The position numbers were made by a program, and so were the translations under genes. A DNA stretch of 46,169 nt from Sporomusaceae bacterium (GTDB lineage: Bacteria; Bacillota_C; Negativicutes; Sporomusales_B; UBA7701): positions 1-46,169 of the forward strand of contig JALHDI010000029.1 of the NCBI GenBank assembly GCA_022839045.1. The letters run 5' to 3'. The notes under the pieces are model-generated. The model was not told the DNA's origin. It saw only the letters and a list, made by a program, of their open reading frames with translations, and did no database searches. This document shows positions 32,442 through 41,103 of the stretch, in pieces (the stretch's first letter is position 1; each line of letters begins with the position of its first letter).

Positions 32442-32485
32442 TGGTGGGGCATGCTGGTTTCGAACCAGCGGCCTCTTGAATGTGA
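32442..32485 (-). pseudogene. 3' half of tRNA-Val(CAC), probable integration site (att)
   Basis: On the minus strand the sequence from the anticodon loop (CTCACAT, anticodon CAC) through TCAAG, variable loop AGGCC, T-arm GCTGG-TTCGAAA-CCAGC and acceptor strand ATGCCCC to ACCA is perfect. The expected 5' anticodon strand (CTTGA/G), D-arm and GGGGCAT acceptor strand are absent; upstream reads CATCGTAC instead. Such 3' tRNA pieces are left when an element integrates at the anticodon loop. The complete tRNA would then lie at the other end of the island. Confidence 0.7.
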
Positions 32486-32860
32486 GGTACGATGTGGCTT
32501 GCCACACGACATCAGAGCGTATTATCGTATCGCATTCCGTTCCTGCAATAGTCCGGATTACATGGTTTTAGGACGATTTAAACGCAATTTGACCTCAACC
32601 TGTACATTTTCGTGAGTGTTTATTATATCGTCTTCTATTTTATTTTGGGCATCACATTGGGCATCGGCAAGAAATATTTAAGTGCAACGGCCAATGTTAT
32701 TACTCCACCTGATCAGTGCAGAAATGGTCGCTCTTAGGCTTGGGCATTCTGATAATTGGCGGTCATGAGAACTGCAGCACTCCCCAAAAGGTCTTAAACG
32801 TTACAGTATAATTAACTATTTCAAAATTAAACCAAAAGCTCCAAAAGTGTGACAAGAAAC
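32486..32860. other. gene-free stretch at the island edge
   Basis: AT-richer than the DNA to its left. An imperfect palindrome GATGTGGC-TT-GCCACACGACATC (32491-32513) sits right beside the tRNA fragment and could be a recombinase arm site. A 37-codon minus-strand open stretch (32558-32677), without start, encodes LADAQCDAQNKIEDDI... and ends in TAA; it may be the decayed C-terminus of a gene, perhaps the integrase. Nothing else is recognisable. Confidence 0.4.
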
Positions 32861-32905
32861 AAAAGGCGCAAGCTTAGCACTAACAAGAGTGTAGCTTGCG
32901 CCTTT
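32861..32905 (-). terminator. terminator of the catabolic operon
   Basis: AAAGGCGCAAGCT / AGCTTGCGCCTTT with an inner CACT/AGTG pairing, 75 bp beyond the stop of the DRE-TIM enzyme gene. Symmetric. Confidence 0.8.
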
Positions 32906-32980
32906 GTCGCAAAATGGCAACTGGGTGGGTTATATTATTTTTAAGTATGCATGGGAGTAGTATCTTATGTCACAATAATA

Positions 32981-34216
32981 TTAAACACCGACTTCCATAA
33001 GTATATTTTCGAAATCTCTTAGTGTTAGCAAGCCTTTCTTCTGGCAAGCCCGCGCTTTTACCTTTTGAAGAACGCTCAATACTATGTCCTCTGAGATCAT
33101 AACCACTTCGTCAATGTTCATCGGCTTGCCAACCCGTTCTAGCCAAAGCTTAATCGAATCCGTACCACTGTTTTTCCCGAGAACGACCTCCGGCGCCGAT
33201 TGGCCGACGAGATCCCAGCGGTATGGGCTGAGCTCAAGCGCATGCTCCTGGCCGCAGTTTTTTAACCAACCGGAGATTATACCCGATTCAATTTTGAAAA
33301 TATCGTCGCCAATGATTCCACGATTACCGCGCACTTCAATTCCGGCAAGTCCACGTACAAGTTTGGAGATTTCGTACATCATCTCTGTCTTAATACCGAG
33401 GTCAACCCCGTACATCGTCAACAGGGCCAAGGCGACATCTTCGTAAGCGGCGTTGCCGGCACGTTCGCCTAATGCAGATACGGTTGTATGGGCCACATTG
33501 GCTCCTGCCGCCAGACCGAGAATAGTATTTGCTGCTCCTAGGCCGAAATCGTCGTGGAAGTGGGTTTCCAGAGGTTTATCGATCCGTTCTTTGATTTTTC
33601 GGATTAGATAAGGAATGGCACTTGGCGAGCAACCGCCGAATGTGTCAACAACCGCCAGCGCATCCATGTGGCCTTCCTTAGCTATGCGCTGAATCAAATC
33701 GAGAAACCAATTGATATCGGCACGGGAGGCGTCAATCGGAAAGAATACTGTATAAAGCCCATTCTCTTTGGCGTACAGCGTCGCCTCGATCGAAAGATCG
33801 ATTGCCTTTTCCAGCGGCCACTTGTAGGCATATTTAATAATATGTTCGCTGGAGGGAATCTCCACGACAATGCCGTCGACGCCGCAGTCAACCGCCCGTT
33901 TAACGTCCTCCTTCATGCATCGCCCAAAAGCAAAGATTTTCGGGCCAAGTTTGCGTTTGACAATTTCTTTGATCGCCGCTTCGTCCTCTTTGGATACCGC
34001 TGGCATGCCGGCCTCGATCCTGTGTATGCCGGCTTCGGCCAATTTCTCGGCAATACGAATTTTATCGTCTTTAAGAAAAGTTACCCCTGCCTGCTGCTCT
34101 CCGTCCCGCAGAGTAACGTCATGAAGTTCAATTTGGGGAGCAAAATTCATCTGGGCTTTAACTTCGTCAGCAAAATTCCATGGGCTGGTGAACCACTTAT
34201 CAGTTTTATACGTCAT
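32981..34216 (-). CDS. DRE-TIM metallolyase, homocitrate/isopropylmalate synthase-like
   Basis: 411 residues with an HMGL-like TIM barrel. The divalent-metal site is visible: Asp38 (LRDGEQ), His219 and His221 (THFHDDFG) and Asn230. GERAGN and the C-terminal LGKNSG segment are typical of homocitrate synthase/isopropylmalate synthase relatives, but the full leucine-regulatory C-terminal domain of LeuA is missing (length about 411). It should join or split an acyl-CoA and a 2-oxo acid, or cleave a hydroxy acid. No leu, lys or nif genes are near, so a catabolic or Re-citrate-type role is possible. Start ATG after GGAGGTAATAGAA. Last gene of the operon. Confidence 0.8.
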   Translation of the reverse strand: MTYKTDKWFTSPWNFADEVKAQMNFAPQIELHDVTLRDGEQQAGVTFLKDDKIRIAEKLAEAGIHRIEAGMPAVSKEDEAAIKEIVKRKLGPKIFAFGRCMKEDVKRAVDCGVDGIVVEIPSSEHIIKYAYKWPLEKAIDLSIEATLYAKENGLYTVFFPIDASRADINWFLDLIQRIAKEGHMDALAVVDTFGGCSPSAIPYLIRKIKERIDKPLETHFHDDFGLGAANTILGLAAGANVAHTTVSALGERAGNAAYEDVALALLTMYGVDLGIKTEMMYEISKLVRGLAGIEVRGNRGIIGDDIFKIESGIISGWLKNCGQEHALELSPYRWDLVGQSAPEVVLGKNSGTDSIKLWLERVGKPMNIDEVVMISEDIVLSVLQKVKARACQKKGLLTLRDFENILMEVGV

Positions 34217-34262
34217 TTTCTATTACCTCCATTACTCTACTGATAACCGCGAGCGCGGTCAA

Positions 34263-35921
34263 CTATTTTTTGATATTGGGACCTTCGTCCATACTCATTA
34301 CGTAAGTGGTATAGCCACCTGTTAGGTTATAGACGTCGAAGCCCTTTTGTTTGAGAAAACGGTAAGCAACATAGGAACGATAGCCTACGCCGCAATAAAG
34401 GACAATCTTCTTGCTTTTGTCCAGTTCTTTATAGCGGTTGCGCAATACATCCAACGGCAGGGAAATATTCCCTTCAATGGAACCTTTTTTAACATCCCCA
34501 GAGTCCCGACAGTCCACTAAAAGGATTTTATCTCTTCGCCGCATTTCGTCAAGCTGCCTTGGAAGAATGTTGCGAACTTCCCCCCGTAACATATTCCCAG
34601 CAATCATACCTGCTAATATCGCCGGATCCTTTGCAGCTGAATACGGGGGTGCGTATGCTAAATCCAGATTCTCCAGATCATAAACCGTTAGTCCAGAATA
34701 AATGGCAGTCGCCAGCACGTCTATGCGCTTGTCCACTCCCTGCCAGCCAACTCCTTGTGCTCCCAAGATGCGCCCGGTATTCTCTTCGTAAATGATCTTT
34801 AGAATAATCCTTCTGGCACCCGGATAATATGTAGCATGACTGTAGGACGGCGAATAAGCGCACGAATAATTTAAATTCCCTTCGTATGCCTGTTTCTCGC
34901 TCAGACCCGTGCAGGCCACTGTCAACTGTCCCACTTTAATGACAGAAGTTCCGAGCACACCCTTGAAAACCATTTTACCGCCGACGGCGTTAGCACCAGC
35001 CACTCTACCCTGTTTGTTGGCGCTGCCAGCGAGGGGTATCCTGACCTTCTCGCCCGATACCAGGTGAACAGATTCAACAATATCGCCGGCGGCATATATA
35101 TGCGGATCGCTGGTCAACATTGTTTCGTCAACAACTATCCCGTTCGTCGGACCGATTTCCAACCCGGCCTTGCGGGCAAGTTCCAGCCTGGGCCTAACTC
35201 CCATCGCCAAAATAACCATATTGGTCGGCAGGGCAGTACCATCGTCTAGTTCAACTTCCTTAGCGTGCGTATCTCCGCATATGGCTTTTATTGATTTGCC
35301 GAGAATCACATTGACTCCCATTTCACGGAGATGCCGTTCCACCGGCAAAGAAATTTCCGGGTCGAAGTTAGGAATAAGTTGAGGCATTTTCTCTACAAGA
35401 GAAGTCTTTATCCCCTTTTTCGCCAGCGCTTCTGCTGTCTCAAGGCCGATAAACCCGCCACCTATGATTGCCGCTGATTTAATCTCGCCGTTCAACTCGC
35501 CGGCAATTTGGGTAGCATCATCGACGGTAAAGACCGTATAGACCCTCGATAGATTAGTACCGCTGATCTGGGGAATAATGGGAACTCCACCAGTGGCAAT
35601 TATCAGCTTGTCATATTTCTCTTCGGAATAACTACCGTCCGTTTTAACGCTGATGGTTTTTTCGCGGGGTTTAATATCGACGACCTCATGCTTCGTACGT
35701 ACATCGATATTGAAACGCTCTTTAAACAGTATTGGAGTGACCAATATAAGGTTCTCTTTTTTCTCGATATCGCCGCCCACATAGTATGGAAGACCGCAGT
35801 TGGCAAAAGAAACATACGGCCCTTTTTCAAAGACGACGATCTCAGCGTCTTCGTTAGCCCGTCTAGCTTTAACGGCTGCGGACGCCCCTGCGGCAACCCC
35901 GCCTATTATGATGACTTTCAA
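34263..35921 (-). CDS. CoA-disulfide reductase-type flavoprotein with rhodanese domain
   Basis: 552 residues. The FAD motif VIIIGGVAAGASAA opens the protein and the redox Cys42 (SFANCGLPYY) is the single active cysteine of CoA-disulfide reductase/NADH oxidases. NAD binding (AAIIGGGFIGLE), FAD motif 2 (IYAAGD) and the dimer domain follow. Residues about 460-552 are a rhodanese domain with Cys510 (LYCGVGYRS). Homologues reduce CoA-disulfide, per/polysulfide or oxygen with NAD(P)H. The start is TTG 35921 after AAGGGGGAAAAAAG. It lies between an SDR gene and the DRE-TIM gene in the operon. Confidence 0.85.
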   Translation of the reverse strand: MKVIIIGGVAAGASAAVKARRANEDAEIVVFEKGPYVSFANCGLPYYVGGDIEKKENLILVTPILFKERFNIDVRTKHEVVDIKPREKTISVKTDGSYSEEKYDKLIIATGGVPIIPQISGTNLSRVYTVFTVDDATQIAGELNGEIKSAAIIGGGFIGLETAEALAKKGIKTSLVEKMPQLIPNFDPEISLPVERHLREMGVNVILGKSIKAICGDTHAKEVELDDGTALPTNMVILAMGVRPRLELARKAGLEIGPTNGIVVDETMLTSDPHIYAAGDIVESVHLVSGEKVRIPLAGSANKQGRVAGANAVGGKMVFKGVLGTSVIKVGQLTVACTGLSEKQAYEGNLNYSCAYSPSYSHATYYPGARRIILKIIYEENTGRILGAQGVGWQGVDKRIDVLATAIYSGLTVYDLENLDLAYAPPYSAAKDPAILAGMIAGNMLRGEVRNILPRQLDEMRRRDKILLVDCRDSGDVKKGSIEGNISLPLDVLRNRYKELDKSKKIVLYCGVGYRSYVAYRFLKQKGFDVYNLTGGYTTYVMSMDEGPNIKK

Positions 35922-35955
35922 CTTTTTTCCCCCTTAACCAACTTCCGTCTTCTCT

Positions 35956-36723
35956 TTAGGGACGCGGCAAAGACATCCTGGCCGTAAGCGCGCCGTCCAC
36001 AACGACAATATCGCCGCTAATGTAACTGGCGCCGGGAGAACTGAGAAACAAAACGCAATTTGCCACATCCTGGAGAGAAGCCATCCTGTTCAAGGGAATA
36101 GATTTCGCATACTCCTGGACAAGTTCCGACGTATTTAGCCTGACTCTGGCCATCTTGCTGTCGACCACTCCCGGGGCAACAGCATTGACAGTGATGTTGT
36201 ACGGCGCAAGTTCTATAGCCATTGACTGCGTTAGCAGATTAACCGCCGCTTTTGTCGTCCCGTAGACAACCCGGTTCTCCACGGCCAGTTTGCTGTTCAT
36301 GGAACTGATATTGACGATTGTCCCGCCGTTTTGTTTCTTCATCGTTTCGACTACGGCCTGACTGACGAGGAACATACCGGTGACATTGATGGCAAATGAC
36401 TTGTCAAAATCTTCTTTTGTGGTTTGGAAGAATGATTTCCGGCATAAAATACCAGCCACATTCACCAATACATCTATTCTCCCGAATTTTTCAACTGCAG
36501 CGGTTACAGCCGCGGTAACCGATTGCTCCGAAGTAATGTCGATCTGGCACGATTGTACCTGAGCTGCGGGAAAAGCCGCCGCCACTTTCTGGGCCTGCTC
36601 AAGATCAACGTCTGCCACTATCGTCCGGCAACCTTGCTGAGCAAAAGATTTGACGATACAAGAGCCGATATCGCCAGCGCCACCGGAAACGAATACAACC
36701 TTATCCTTTATATCTAAATCCAT
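35956..36723 (-). CDS. short-chain dehydrogenase/reductase (second of two)
   Basis: 255 residues with a Rossmann fold. The cofactor loop is SGGAGDIG (residues 13-20), NVAG is at about 88-91, and the catalytic set is Ser140/141, Tyr154, Lys158 (YGTTK). Asp38 after the second strand (VADVD) favours NAD(H). It should oxidise a hydroxyl group of the imported substrate, by position in the operon. ATG 36723 is 13 bases after GAGAGG; a TTG at 36735 is an alternative. Follows dctM by 24 bp. Confidence 0.85.
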   Translation of the reverse strand: MDLDIKDKVVFVSGGAGDIGSCIVKSFAQQGCRTIVADVDLEQAQKVAAAFPAAQVQSCQIDITSEQSVTAAVTAAVEKFGRIDVLVNVAGILCRKSFFQTTKEDFDKSFAINVTGMFLVSQAVVETMKKQNGGTIVNISSMNSKLAVENRVVYGTTKAAVNLLTQSMAIELAPYNITVNAVAPGVVDSKMARVRLNTSELVQEYAKSIPLNRMASLQDVANCVLFLSSPGASYISGDIVVVDGALTARMSLPRP

Positions 36724-36747
36724 AACGATAATCAATCCTCTCGGTGA

Positions 36748-38022
36748 TCATTTACGTGCATTTACCAGATACATGCTGATATCGGGTATGAAGGTCACCA
36801 TGAGCAACCCGATAGTCATTAAGACGACGAACGGTATAACCTCTTTGCAGACATCCTCGATGCTGATACGGTATATGCCGCATGTGGTGAACAGGTTGAC
36901 CCCCAGCGGAGGGGTTATCGTGCCAACGCACACGGCAACAACCATGACCATCCCGAATTGGACCAGATCCATTCCCAGCCCCTTTACAATCGGCGCGAAC
37001 AGCGGCGCGAGGATGATAACGAAGGCGTTGCCTTCCATGAATATGCCGACAAAAACCAGAAATGCAAGCATAATCGTCATAATCAGCGGTCCGTTGTCCG
37101 TGATTTCCAGTATGCTGCTGGCAATATTCTGGGGAACCATGTTCATGGTAAGTATCCAGCCGAACAACGATGAGGCGGCAATTATGAACATGACTACGGC
37201 TGTGTTCTGGGCAGAGACGACGATTATCTGCGGCAATTGTTTCAGGGTAAACTCTTTGTACACGAAACACCCTACCACAAAACCGTACAGGCAGGCTACG
37301 GCCGCCGCCTCAGTAGGGGTGAAAATGCCACCATATATGCCACCGAGAACTATGACCGGCATCAGGATGGCCAAAATCGCCTCCTTGGTGCTTTTGGCGA
37401 TTTCCACGATATCCGGTTTAACTCCTGTTCCTCTATAACCCGACATCTTCGATCTGACCACGGTATAGAACATGATCAGCAGTCCGCATAAAATTCCAGA
37501 TCCGACACCGGCGATGAACAAATCGGCGATGGAAACGCCCACAACCACCCCATAGATGATCATGGGAATACTGGGCGGTATGAGAATCCCCAATGATCCG
37601 GAAGTAGCGATCAGCGCGCTGGCGAATTTTTCGTCGTAGCCGTTTTCTTTCATCGCCGGAATCATGATTGAGCCAATGGCGGCTACCGTTCCGGTGCTCG
37701 AGCCGCTGATTGCCCCGAAAAACATGCAGGCGAGGGTGGAGACTATGCCCAAGCCGCCGGCAACATAGCCGATAATGTTGTTCGCGAATCTGATCAGTCG
37801 CTTGGAAATCCCGCCAAACTCCATCAATTTGCCGGCGAGCATGAAAAAAGGGATGGCCAGCAACGGGAAGGAGTCGACAGCCGTGAACAACCGCTGGACG
37901 GATGCTTCCATAGGAATTCCGGTGTACAGAATGGAAGCGACCGAGGACAGGCCGACGGCGACGGCGATAGGTGCTCCGAGCGCTACTAGAACGACGAAGG
38001 AGCCGAAAAGGATAAGAATCAT
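36748..38022 (-). CDS. dctM: TRAP transporter large permease DctM
   Basis: 424 residues, about 12 membrane helices, of the DctM family. Conserved motifs FLLAIPFFMLAGKLMEFGG-like (LLAIPFFMLAGKLME), GAISGSSTGTVAAIGSIMIP and LGILIPPSIPMIIYG are all there. Secondary, sodium- or proton-driven importer of a carboxylate delivered by DctP. AGGAGG lies 6 bases before the ATG. 22 bp behind dctQ. Confidence 0.95.
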   Translation of the reverse strand: MILILFGSFVVLVALGAPIAVAVGLSSVASILYTGIPMEASVQRLFTAVDSFPLLAIPFFMLAGKLMEFGGISKRLIRFANNIIGYVAGGLGIVSTLACMFFGAISGSSTGTVAAIGSIMIPAMKENGYDEKFASALIATSGSLGILIPPSIPMIIYGVVVGVSIADLFIAGVGSGILCGLLIMFYTVVRSKMSGYRGTGVKPDIVEIAKSTKEAILAILMPVIVLGGIYGGIFTPTEAAAVACLYGFVVGCFVYKEFTLKQLPQIIVVSAQNTAVVMFIIAASSLFGWILTMNMVPQNIASSILEITDNGPLIMTIMLAFLVFVGIFMEGNAFVIILAPLFAPIVKGLGMDLVQFGMVMVVAVCVGTITPPLGVNLFTTCGIYRISIEDVCKEVIPFVVLMTIGLLMVTFIPDISMYLVNARK

Positions 38023-38044
38023 GATTGTCCTCCTAACGCCACAA

Positions 38045-38518
38045 TCAGGTTGGCGAAATATCTTTCTTTCCCATCGTTAACGCGATCTGCTCACAAAATC
38101 TAAACGTTAGCATCAAACCACCGAAAGGGATAGAAAGGTACGGCCAGTACATCGGTACCCGCAAGGCCGGGGTAAGCTGCCCCATATTCATCTGTACATT
38201 TACGATCTTTACCCCGTAGAAAAGCATGACGAGAGAAAACATCACGCAGGTCACATACATTAACACTTCGGTCGATTTCCGCCAGCTTTTCGGCAGCATA
38301 TCCACAATCGCCGTGACGCCGATATGGGCTCTTTGTTTGGCGGCGTAACTGGCACCGATGAAAACTACCCACGCCGACGTATATCTAGCCAATTCCTCCA
38401 GCCATGGCATCGACACCTTGACTACAACCCTATTGAACACTTGAAAGGAGACCAAGGCTATCAATACGATCATCAAGACCACCAGTGCCCACTTTTCAAC
38501 CGCATCAATAATTTTCAT
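38045..38518 (-). CDS. dctQ: TRAP transporter small permease DctQ
   Basis: 157 residues, four membrane helices, with the SWLEELARYTSAWVVFIGAS-type family motif (WLEELARYTSAWVVF) and KQRAHIGV. It forms the membrane complex with DctM. ATG 38518 follows AAAGGTGGG. A large hairpin separates it from dctP. Confidence 0.92.
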   Translation of the reverse strand: MKIIDAVEKWALVVLMIVLIALVSFQVFNRVVVKVSMPWLEELARYTSAWVVFIGASYAAKQRAHIGVTAIVDMLPKSWRKSTEVLMYVTCVMFSLVMLFYGVKIVNVQMNMGQLTPALRVPMYWPYLSIPFGGLMLTFRFCEQIALTMGKKDISPT

Positions 38519-38531
38519 CTGACCCACCTTT

Positions 38532-38583
38532 TTACCCGGGCGGAGGCAACAGTGCCTCCACCATTGCGCCTCCACCCGGGTAA
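38532..38583 (-). repeat. intercistronic hairpin between dctP and dctQ
   Basis: TTACCCGGG (38532-38540) / CCCGGGTAA (38575-38583), with inner GGAGGC/GCCTCC pairs. No terminator T-run. It could stabilise the dctP message or reduce read-through so that binding protein exceeds permease. Confidence 0.6.
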
Positions 38584-38604
38584 TCTCAGTTTTTTCCCAA
38601 TCCT

Positions 38605-39636
38605 TTAATACTTCTTACCTATTTCAATTATTTTGTCGACAGCTTCTTTGCCTAGCTTAGGCGCAAAGAAATCGTAAATCGGTTTAGAGGCTTTGAAAAA
38701 TTCCTCCTTGTCGGCATTGTTCACAACCATGCCCTTTTCCTTAAACTTGGCCAGCAGGACTTTTTCCTGGGCGGTATTTTCCTGGCGGCACACATCCCGT
38801 CCGGCTTTGGCCCCTTCCATAAGGATTTTCTGCTGTTCAGGAGTCAGTTTATCCCAGACTTTTTTTTGAATCAGCAGCGGCGTAGCGCTGTAAAAGTGTT
38901 CGGTGATAGACAAGTACTTCTGTACTTCGTAAAACTTGAAGGTATCAAGTATCGGCAACGGATTTTCCTGCCCGTCGATTGTTCCCTGCTGCAGGGCGGT
39001 GAATACCTCCCCGATCGCCATCGGTGTGGGAATGCCGCCCCACACTTCTACGGATTTCAGGTGAACGGGCGTTTCCATTAGCCGGAATTTCATTCCTTTA
39101 AGGTCTTCGGGTTTGTTTATCGGGTGGCGGCTATTGGTGAAATCACGGAAGCCAACTTCGAAGTACACCAATCCTTTTATGTTCTTTTTCTCCAACAGAT
39201 CGAGCGTCTGTGTCCCGATGGCTCCGTCCAGAACTTCATACGCGTGTTGCTTGGATTTGAAAAGGAAAGGCAGGTCGAAAATCATGAATTTTTCCTCAAA
39301 CCCGGCCAGCGGGGCAGTGGCCGATAAACACATGTCCAACGTACCTAACTGGAGGGCTTCGACTGTATCTCGTTCGCTACCCAGTTGTCCGGAAGGAAAT
39401 ATATTGATGGTCATTTTCCCGTTGGACTTGGCTTCGACAACCTCTTTCATTTTTACTAGTCCCAAATGGTAGGGATGGCCGGTACCCACAACATGAGCAA
39501 CCTTCAGGGCAATTTTATCACCGGCCGGTTGGGTGCTGGCGGCTTGTTTATTACCACCGCATCCGGCGATAACGACAACGGCTAGAAAGATCATTATCAA
39601 GAACAAAGCGGTTTTGTGGTGTGGCAACCTAAGCAT
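38605..39636 (-). CDS. dctP: TRAP transporter substrate-binding lipoprotein DctP
   Basis: 343 residues with a lipoprotein signal peptide ending in lipobox IAGC (Cys26). The DctP/TAXI-type fold has the expected EVVEAKSNGKMTINIFP, RDTVEALQLGTLDM and the helix-region FRLMETPVH, whose arginine normally binds the substrate carboxylate. It captures an organic acid outside the membrane. The ATG follows AAGGAGGG by 7 bases. First of the dctPQM set, behind a likely promoter with repeated sequence elements. Confidence 0.93.
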   Translation of the reverse strand: MLRLPHHKTALFLIMIFLAVVVIAGCGGNKQAASTQPAGDKIALKVAHVVGTGHPYHLGLVKMKEVVEAKSNGKMTINIFPSGQLGSERDTVEALQLGTLDMCLSATAPLAGFEEKFMIFDLPFLFKSKQHAYEVLDGAIGTQTLDLLEKKNIKGLVYFEVGFRDFTNSRHPINKPEDLKGMKFRLMETPVHLKSVEVWGGIPTPMAIGEVFTALQQGTIDGQENPLPILDTFKFYEVQKYLSITEHFYSATPLLIQKKVWDKLTPEQQKILMEGAKAGRDVCRQENTAQEKVLLAKFKEKGMVVNNADKEEFFKASKPIYDFFAPKLGKEAVDKIIEIGKKY

Positions 39637-39657
39637 TATATACCCTCCTTTGTCTCA

Positions 39658-39698
39658 ATTGTCTTATTCTGATCTGCCGTGGTATAATAAATTGTCTT
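39658..39698 (-). promoter_or_regulatory. dctP promoter region with direct repeats
   Basis: AATTGTCTT occurs at 39658-39666 and 39690-39698, exactly 32 bp (three helical turns) apart, around a likely minus-strand -10 (TATTAT, about 39683-39688; weak -35 TTTCAG). This is a good candidate operator for one of the two GntR-type regulators encoded nearby. Confidence 0.45.
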
Positions 39699-39749
39699 GT
39701 TTTTGCCTGAAACAGAGTTCTCAGGAACTATGTTTTGGGCTTTTTTTAT

Positions 39750-40496
39750 TTAGCCGATGAACGCTCCCCCATTGATTGCCACAACTTCCCCGGTAATCCA
39801 CTCCGCTTTATCCGAGGCAAGGAACAAGATTAGATTGGCAATGTCCTTGGGGGAACCTTGTCTCTTGTAAGGAATTGTCGCCTTGAGGCCTTCTACGATT
39901 TCCGGAGAGAAGTTCTTCTCGAATAGCGGCGTCACTACCGGTCCGGGTGCGACTGCGTTTACGTTGATCCCCTTGCCGGCGACCTGCAGGGCTAACGTCC
40001 TGGTGATACCGACCACGCCACTCTTGGAAGCGGAATAATCCACCCCCACCATCCTCGCCGTCTGTGCGCATATCGATGCAACATTGACAATCTTGCCGTA
40101 ATTCTGGCTGAGCATTTGATCGATTACCGCCCGGCAGCACAGGAAAGTCCCAGTGAGGTTTAGGGCGATTGTCGATGACCACGCTTCTAAAGAGATGTCT
40201 TGAATTTTGGCCGATCTGGCTGTACCGGCATTGTTGACCAATATGTCTATTCTGCCGAAGCCTTCGATTATTTTCTTTACCATGGCAACGACATCGGCTT
40301 CTTTAGTGACATCTGCGTATATCGGTATTGCCTTGCGTCCCAGCTTTTCGATTTCTTCGGCAAGTTCTTCAGCGGCCTCTCTTTTTATATCGACGATTGC
40401 TACGTCGGCGCCTTCCTTGGCAAATGTTAAGGCGATTTCCCGGCCGAACCCGCCACATGCCCCGGTTACAATAGCTTTTTTCTTTACTAGTTCCAT
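39750..40496 (-). CDS. short-chain dehydrogenase/reductase (FabG-like, first of two)
   Basis: 248 residues. TGACGGFG (11-18) binds the cofactor, NNAG is at 88-91, and Ser141, Tyr154 and Lys158 (YSASK) form the catalytic set. Asp36 (IVDIK) favours NAD(H). It resembles 3-oxoacyl-ACP reductase but there is no fatty-acid gene nearby, so it is more likely a catabolic dehydrogenase. ATG 40496 follows AGGAGGAG with an 11-base gap. It lies 23 bp behind the C_GCAxxG_C_C gene. Confidence 0.87.
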   Translation of the reverse strand: MELVKKKAIVTGACGGFGREIALTFAKEGADVAIVDIKREAAEELAEEIEKLGRKAIPIYADVTKEADVVAMVKKIIEGFGRIDILVNNAGTARSAKIQDISLEAWSSTIALNLTGTFLCCRAVIDQMLSQNYGKIVNVASICAQTARMVGVDYSASKSGVVGITRTLALQVAGKGINVNAVAPGPVVTPLFEKNFSPEIVEGLKATIPYKRQGSPKDIANLILFLASDKAEWITGEVVAINGGAFIG

Positions 40497-40519
40497 TAAC
40501 GTTGGCTCCTCCTGATAAG

Positions 40520-41023
40520 CTAAATAAGTTTTTCCTCCCGTAGGATTTCTACAACCCATACGGCTGCTTTTCCACATACCTCCGGGCATTTATCGCGGTG
40601 CCCTCCGGCAGCGATAAATGCCTCATATTCATTGGTGTCCCATAAGTTGTATGAACTTCCCATTAGTTTCTTTTGGATATCCTTGCACATTCCGCTGCCA
40701 TACTCTGCGTCAAATTTTTCTTTTAATTTCTTGCAGACCCTAAAGCATTCCCACCGAGTTTTCTGCGGGTCGGCGAAATTGGCATATTCCCTGCCCTTGT
40801 ACACGCTCAGAACCATTGTCCCGCCGGTGAGAGCTCCGCAGGTACCGCTTCCTGTAACCGCGATCCCTCCTGCCAGGCCTGTCGCGGCTTTAAAAACGTC
40901 GTCGCTTACACCGTCGATAGTCTTTTTGAGTGCACCAACAACACATTGTGAACAACCGCCAAAATTTTGTTCATATTCGTAGGCCAGTTTTTCCGTTTCG
41001 TCAATAATTGTGTCCTTCTGCAT
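40520..41023 (-). CDS. C_GCAxxG_C_C family redox protein
   Basis: 167 residues with the family's cysteine pattern: Cys24 and Cys27 (GGCSQC), Cys62 (GTCGALTGG), Cys93 and Cys97, Cys113, and a terminal pair Cys146/Cys150. Members are thought to be metal-cluster or redox proteins, often next to oxidoreductases or transporters, but no reaction is proven. ATG follows AAAGGAG by 7 bases. First structural gene after the regulators. Confidence 0.85.
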   Translation of the reverse strand: MQKDTIIDETEKLAYEYEQNFGGCSQCVVGALKKTIDGVSDDVFKAATGLAGGIAVTGSGTCGALTGGTMVLSVYKGREYANFADPQKTRWECFRVCKKLKEKFDAEYGSGMCKDIQKKLMGSSYNLWDTNEYEAFIAAGGHRDKCPEVCGKAAVWVVEILREEKLI

Positions 41024-41103
41024 ATACTTGCTCCTTTCTTCAACAAAAAAATAGTCGGAAACAATACCCCTCTTTCATCACCTTCCTTGTACTTTTCTCC
41101 AAA

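Noticed and set aside
32442..32520. Complete tRNA gene
   Set aside because: D-arm, 5' anticodon strand and 5' acceptor strand are missing; only the 3' half is real.
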